NCBI RefSeq assembly: GCF_026130545.1
Contig: NZ_JAMOIM010000017.1
Span: 62,001-126,000 of the forward strand
Direction of reading: 5' to 3'
DNA length: 64,000 nucleotides
Source of the DNA: Lichenifustis flavocetrariae
Lineage (GTDB): Bacteria > Pseudomonadota > Alphaproteobacteria > Rhizobiales > Beijerinckiaceae
Shown here: positions 63,694 to 64,000 of the stretch, piece by piece
How the letters are laid out: each line of letters starts with the position of its first letter
Position numbering within the stretch: position 1 is the stretch's first letter
The notes under the pieces: model-generated
Database searches by the model: none
Seen by the model: the letters and a program-made list of their open reading frames with translations, nothing else
What the model was told of the DNA's origin: nothing
Made by a program: the position numbers and the translations under genes

Positions 63694-64000
63694 TCAGCTC
63701 TTCCGGTCGACCGTAAAGCGTGCCGCTTCCGCCAGGATCGCGGTGCGTGCCCCGAGACCCGTGGCCGTAAGGGCTTCGGCGGCTTCGCGAGCGAGGAGAT
63801 CGCGGCGCGCTTTCGCGGCATCGAGCCCGAGTGCCGCCACCAGTGTCGCCTTGTTGCGGCCGGCATCCTTGCCTGCGGCCTTGCCAAGCGTTTCCGTGTC
63901 GCTCTCTGCATCGAGAATGTCGTCGGCGACCTGGAATGCCGCGCCGAGGGCCATCCCGTAATGCATCAGCGCTTCCCGCTGCGACGGCGATGCACCGCCC
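63694..64000 (-). CDS. Polyprenyl (farnesyl/geranylgeranyl) diphosphate synthase, C-terminal part
   Basis: The frame is open to the window edge; about 101 residues are present. FQVADDILD is the second aspartate-rich motif that binds the Mg-diphosphate of the allylic substrate, and GKAAGKDAGRNKATLVAALG is the helix pair that follows it in IspA-type enzymes. It makes C15 or C20 isoprenoid diphosphates; chain length cannot be judged without the N-terminal half. Confidence 0.88.
   Translation of the reverse strand, partial: GGASPSQREALMHYGMALGAAFQVADDILDAESDTETLGKAAGKDAGRNKATLVAALGLDAAKARRDLLAREAAEALTATGLGARTAILAEAARFTVDRKS

Noticed and set aside
1-64000. CRISPR arrays, insertion sequences, prophage or integrase genes
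   Set aside because: No regularly spaced repeats, transposase, integrase or phage structural motifs were seen; the three tRNAs show no attachment-site duplications.

Overview
The window looks like a chromosomal segment of an alphaproteobacterium of the order Hyphomicrobiales (Rhizobiales). The base composition is GC-rich. The gene order is typical of that order: SURF1 - thrC - M16 peptidase - GNAT; rpoZ - RSH - pyrE - acpS - lepB - rnc - era; NYN - UDG - smpB - dapA - soluble lytic transglycosylase; bamE - CBP3-like - yceD - plsX - fabH - ihfA - merR. A class II DAHP synthase, a proton-pumping pyrophosphatase and an RXKD-type bifunctional RSH agree with this. The family cannot be fixed from sequence reading alone. 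I see no insertion sequence, prophage or CRISPR array.

Layout. 1-3.7 kb: end of SURF1 (cytochrome oxidase assembly), threonine synthase, M16 peptidase and an acetyltransferase. 3.7-5.4 kb: four small proteins (a GCG/glycine-rich exported protein, an RMF/CrpP-like protein, two single-pass membrane proteins) and tRNA-Val(GAC). 5.5-12.1 kb: a Rad50/Mre11-like (YhaN/YhaO-type) pair, an MFS transporter, a MoeB/ThiF-like enzyme and a hotdog thioesterase. 12.1-22.6 kb: an accessory amino-sugar catabolism locus. Here nagK/murK-like - gntR - SIS - nagA is transcribed leftward, divergently from murQ - ABC transporter - Gfo/Idh/MocA oxidoreductase. It has palindromic repeat elements between its genes and a candidate GntR operator in the divergent promoter region. 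22.6-37.7 kb: housekeeping genes (recO, era, rnc, lepB, acpS, pyrE, RSH, rpoZ, NYN, UDG, smpB, dapA, slt), with a Tat-type L,D-transpeptidase and a small exported protein set between era and recO. 37.8-45 kb: a small membrane protein, tRNA-Pro(GGG), a GT21 glycosyltransferase, a 34-residue small gene, dnaE, thiL. 44.8-50.6 kb: a membrane diguanylate cyclase, a benzoylformate-decarboxylase-like ThDP enzyme, a small membrane protein and hppA. 50.6-64 kb: bamE, CBP3-like, yceD, plsX, fabH, ihfA, merR, DAHP synthase, MFS, glutathione reductase, DUF2059 protein, rpiA, two small exported proteins, gph, tRNA-Val(CAC) and the 3' part of a polyprenyl synthase.

How the genes work together. The 12-22 kb locus encodes every step expected for bringing MurNAc/GlcNAc-type sugars in by an ABC importer, phosphorylating them, removing the lactyl ether (MurQ), deacetylating (NagA) and deaminating/isomerising (SIS protein) to fructose-6-phosphate. 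Two runs are tightly coupled by 1-4 base overlaps: nagK-gntR-SIS-nagA, and lepB-rnc-era. rpoZ-RSH and pyrE-acpS follow the same strand. The most unusual points are the amino-sugar locus with its repeats and operator, a 34-aa gene with a perfect Shine-Dalgarno sequence upstream of dnaE, an Mre11-like enzyme with a Gln in the Asp-X-His motif, a ThDP decarboxylase lacking the key His of its closest named family, and a LexA-box-like site upstream of the NYN/UDG pair.
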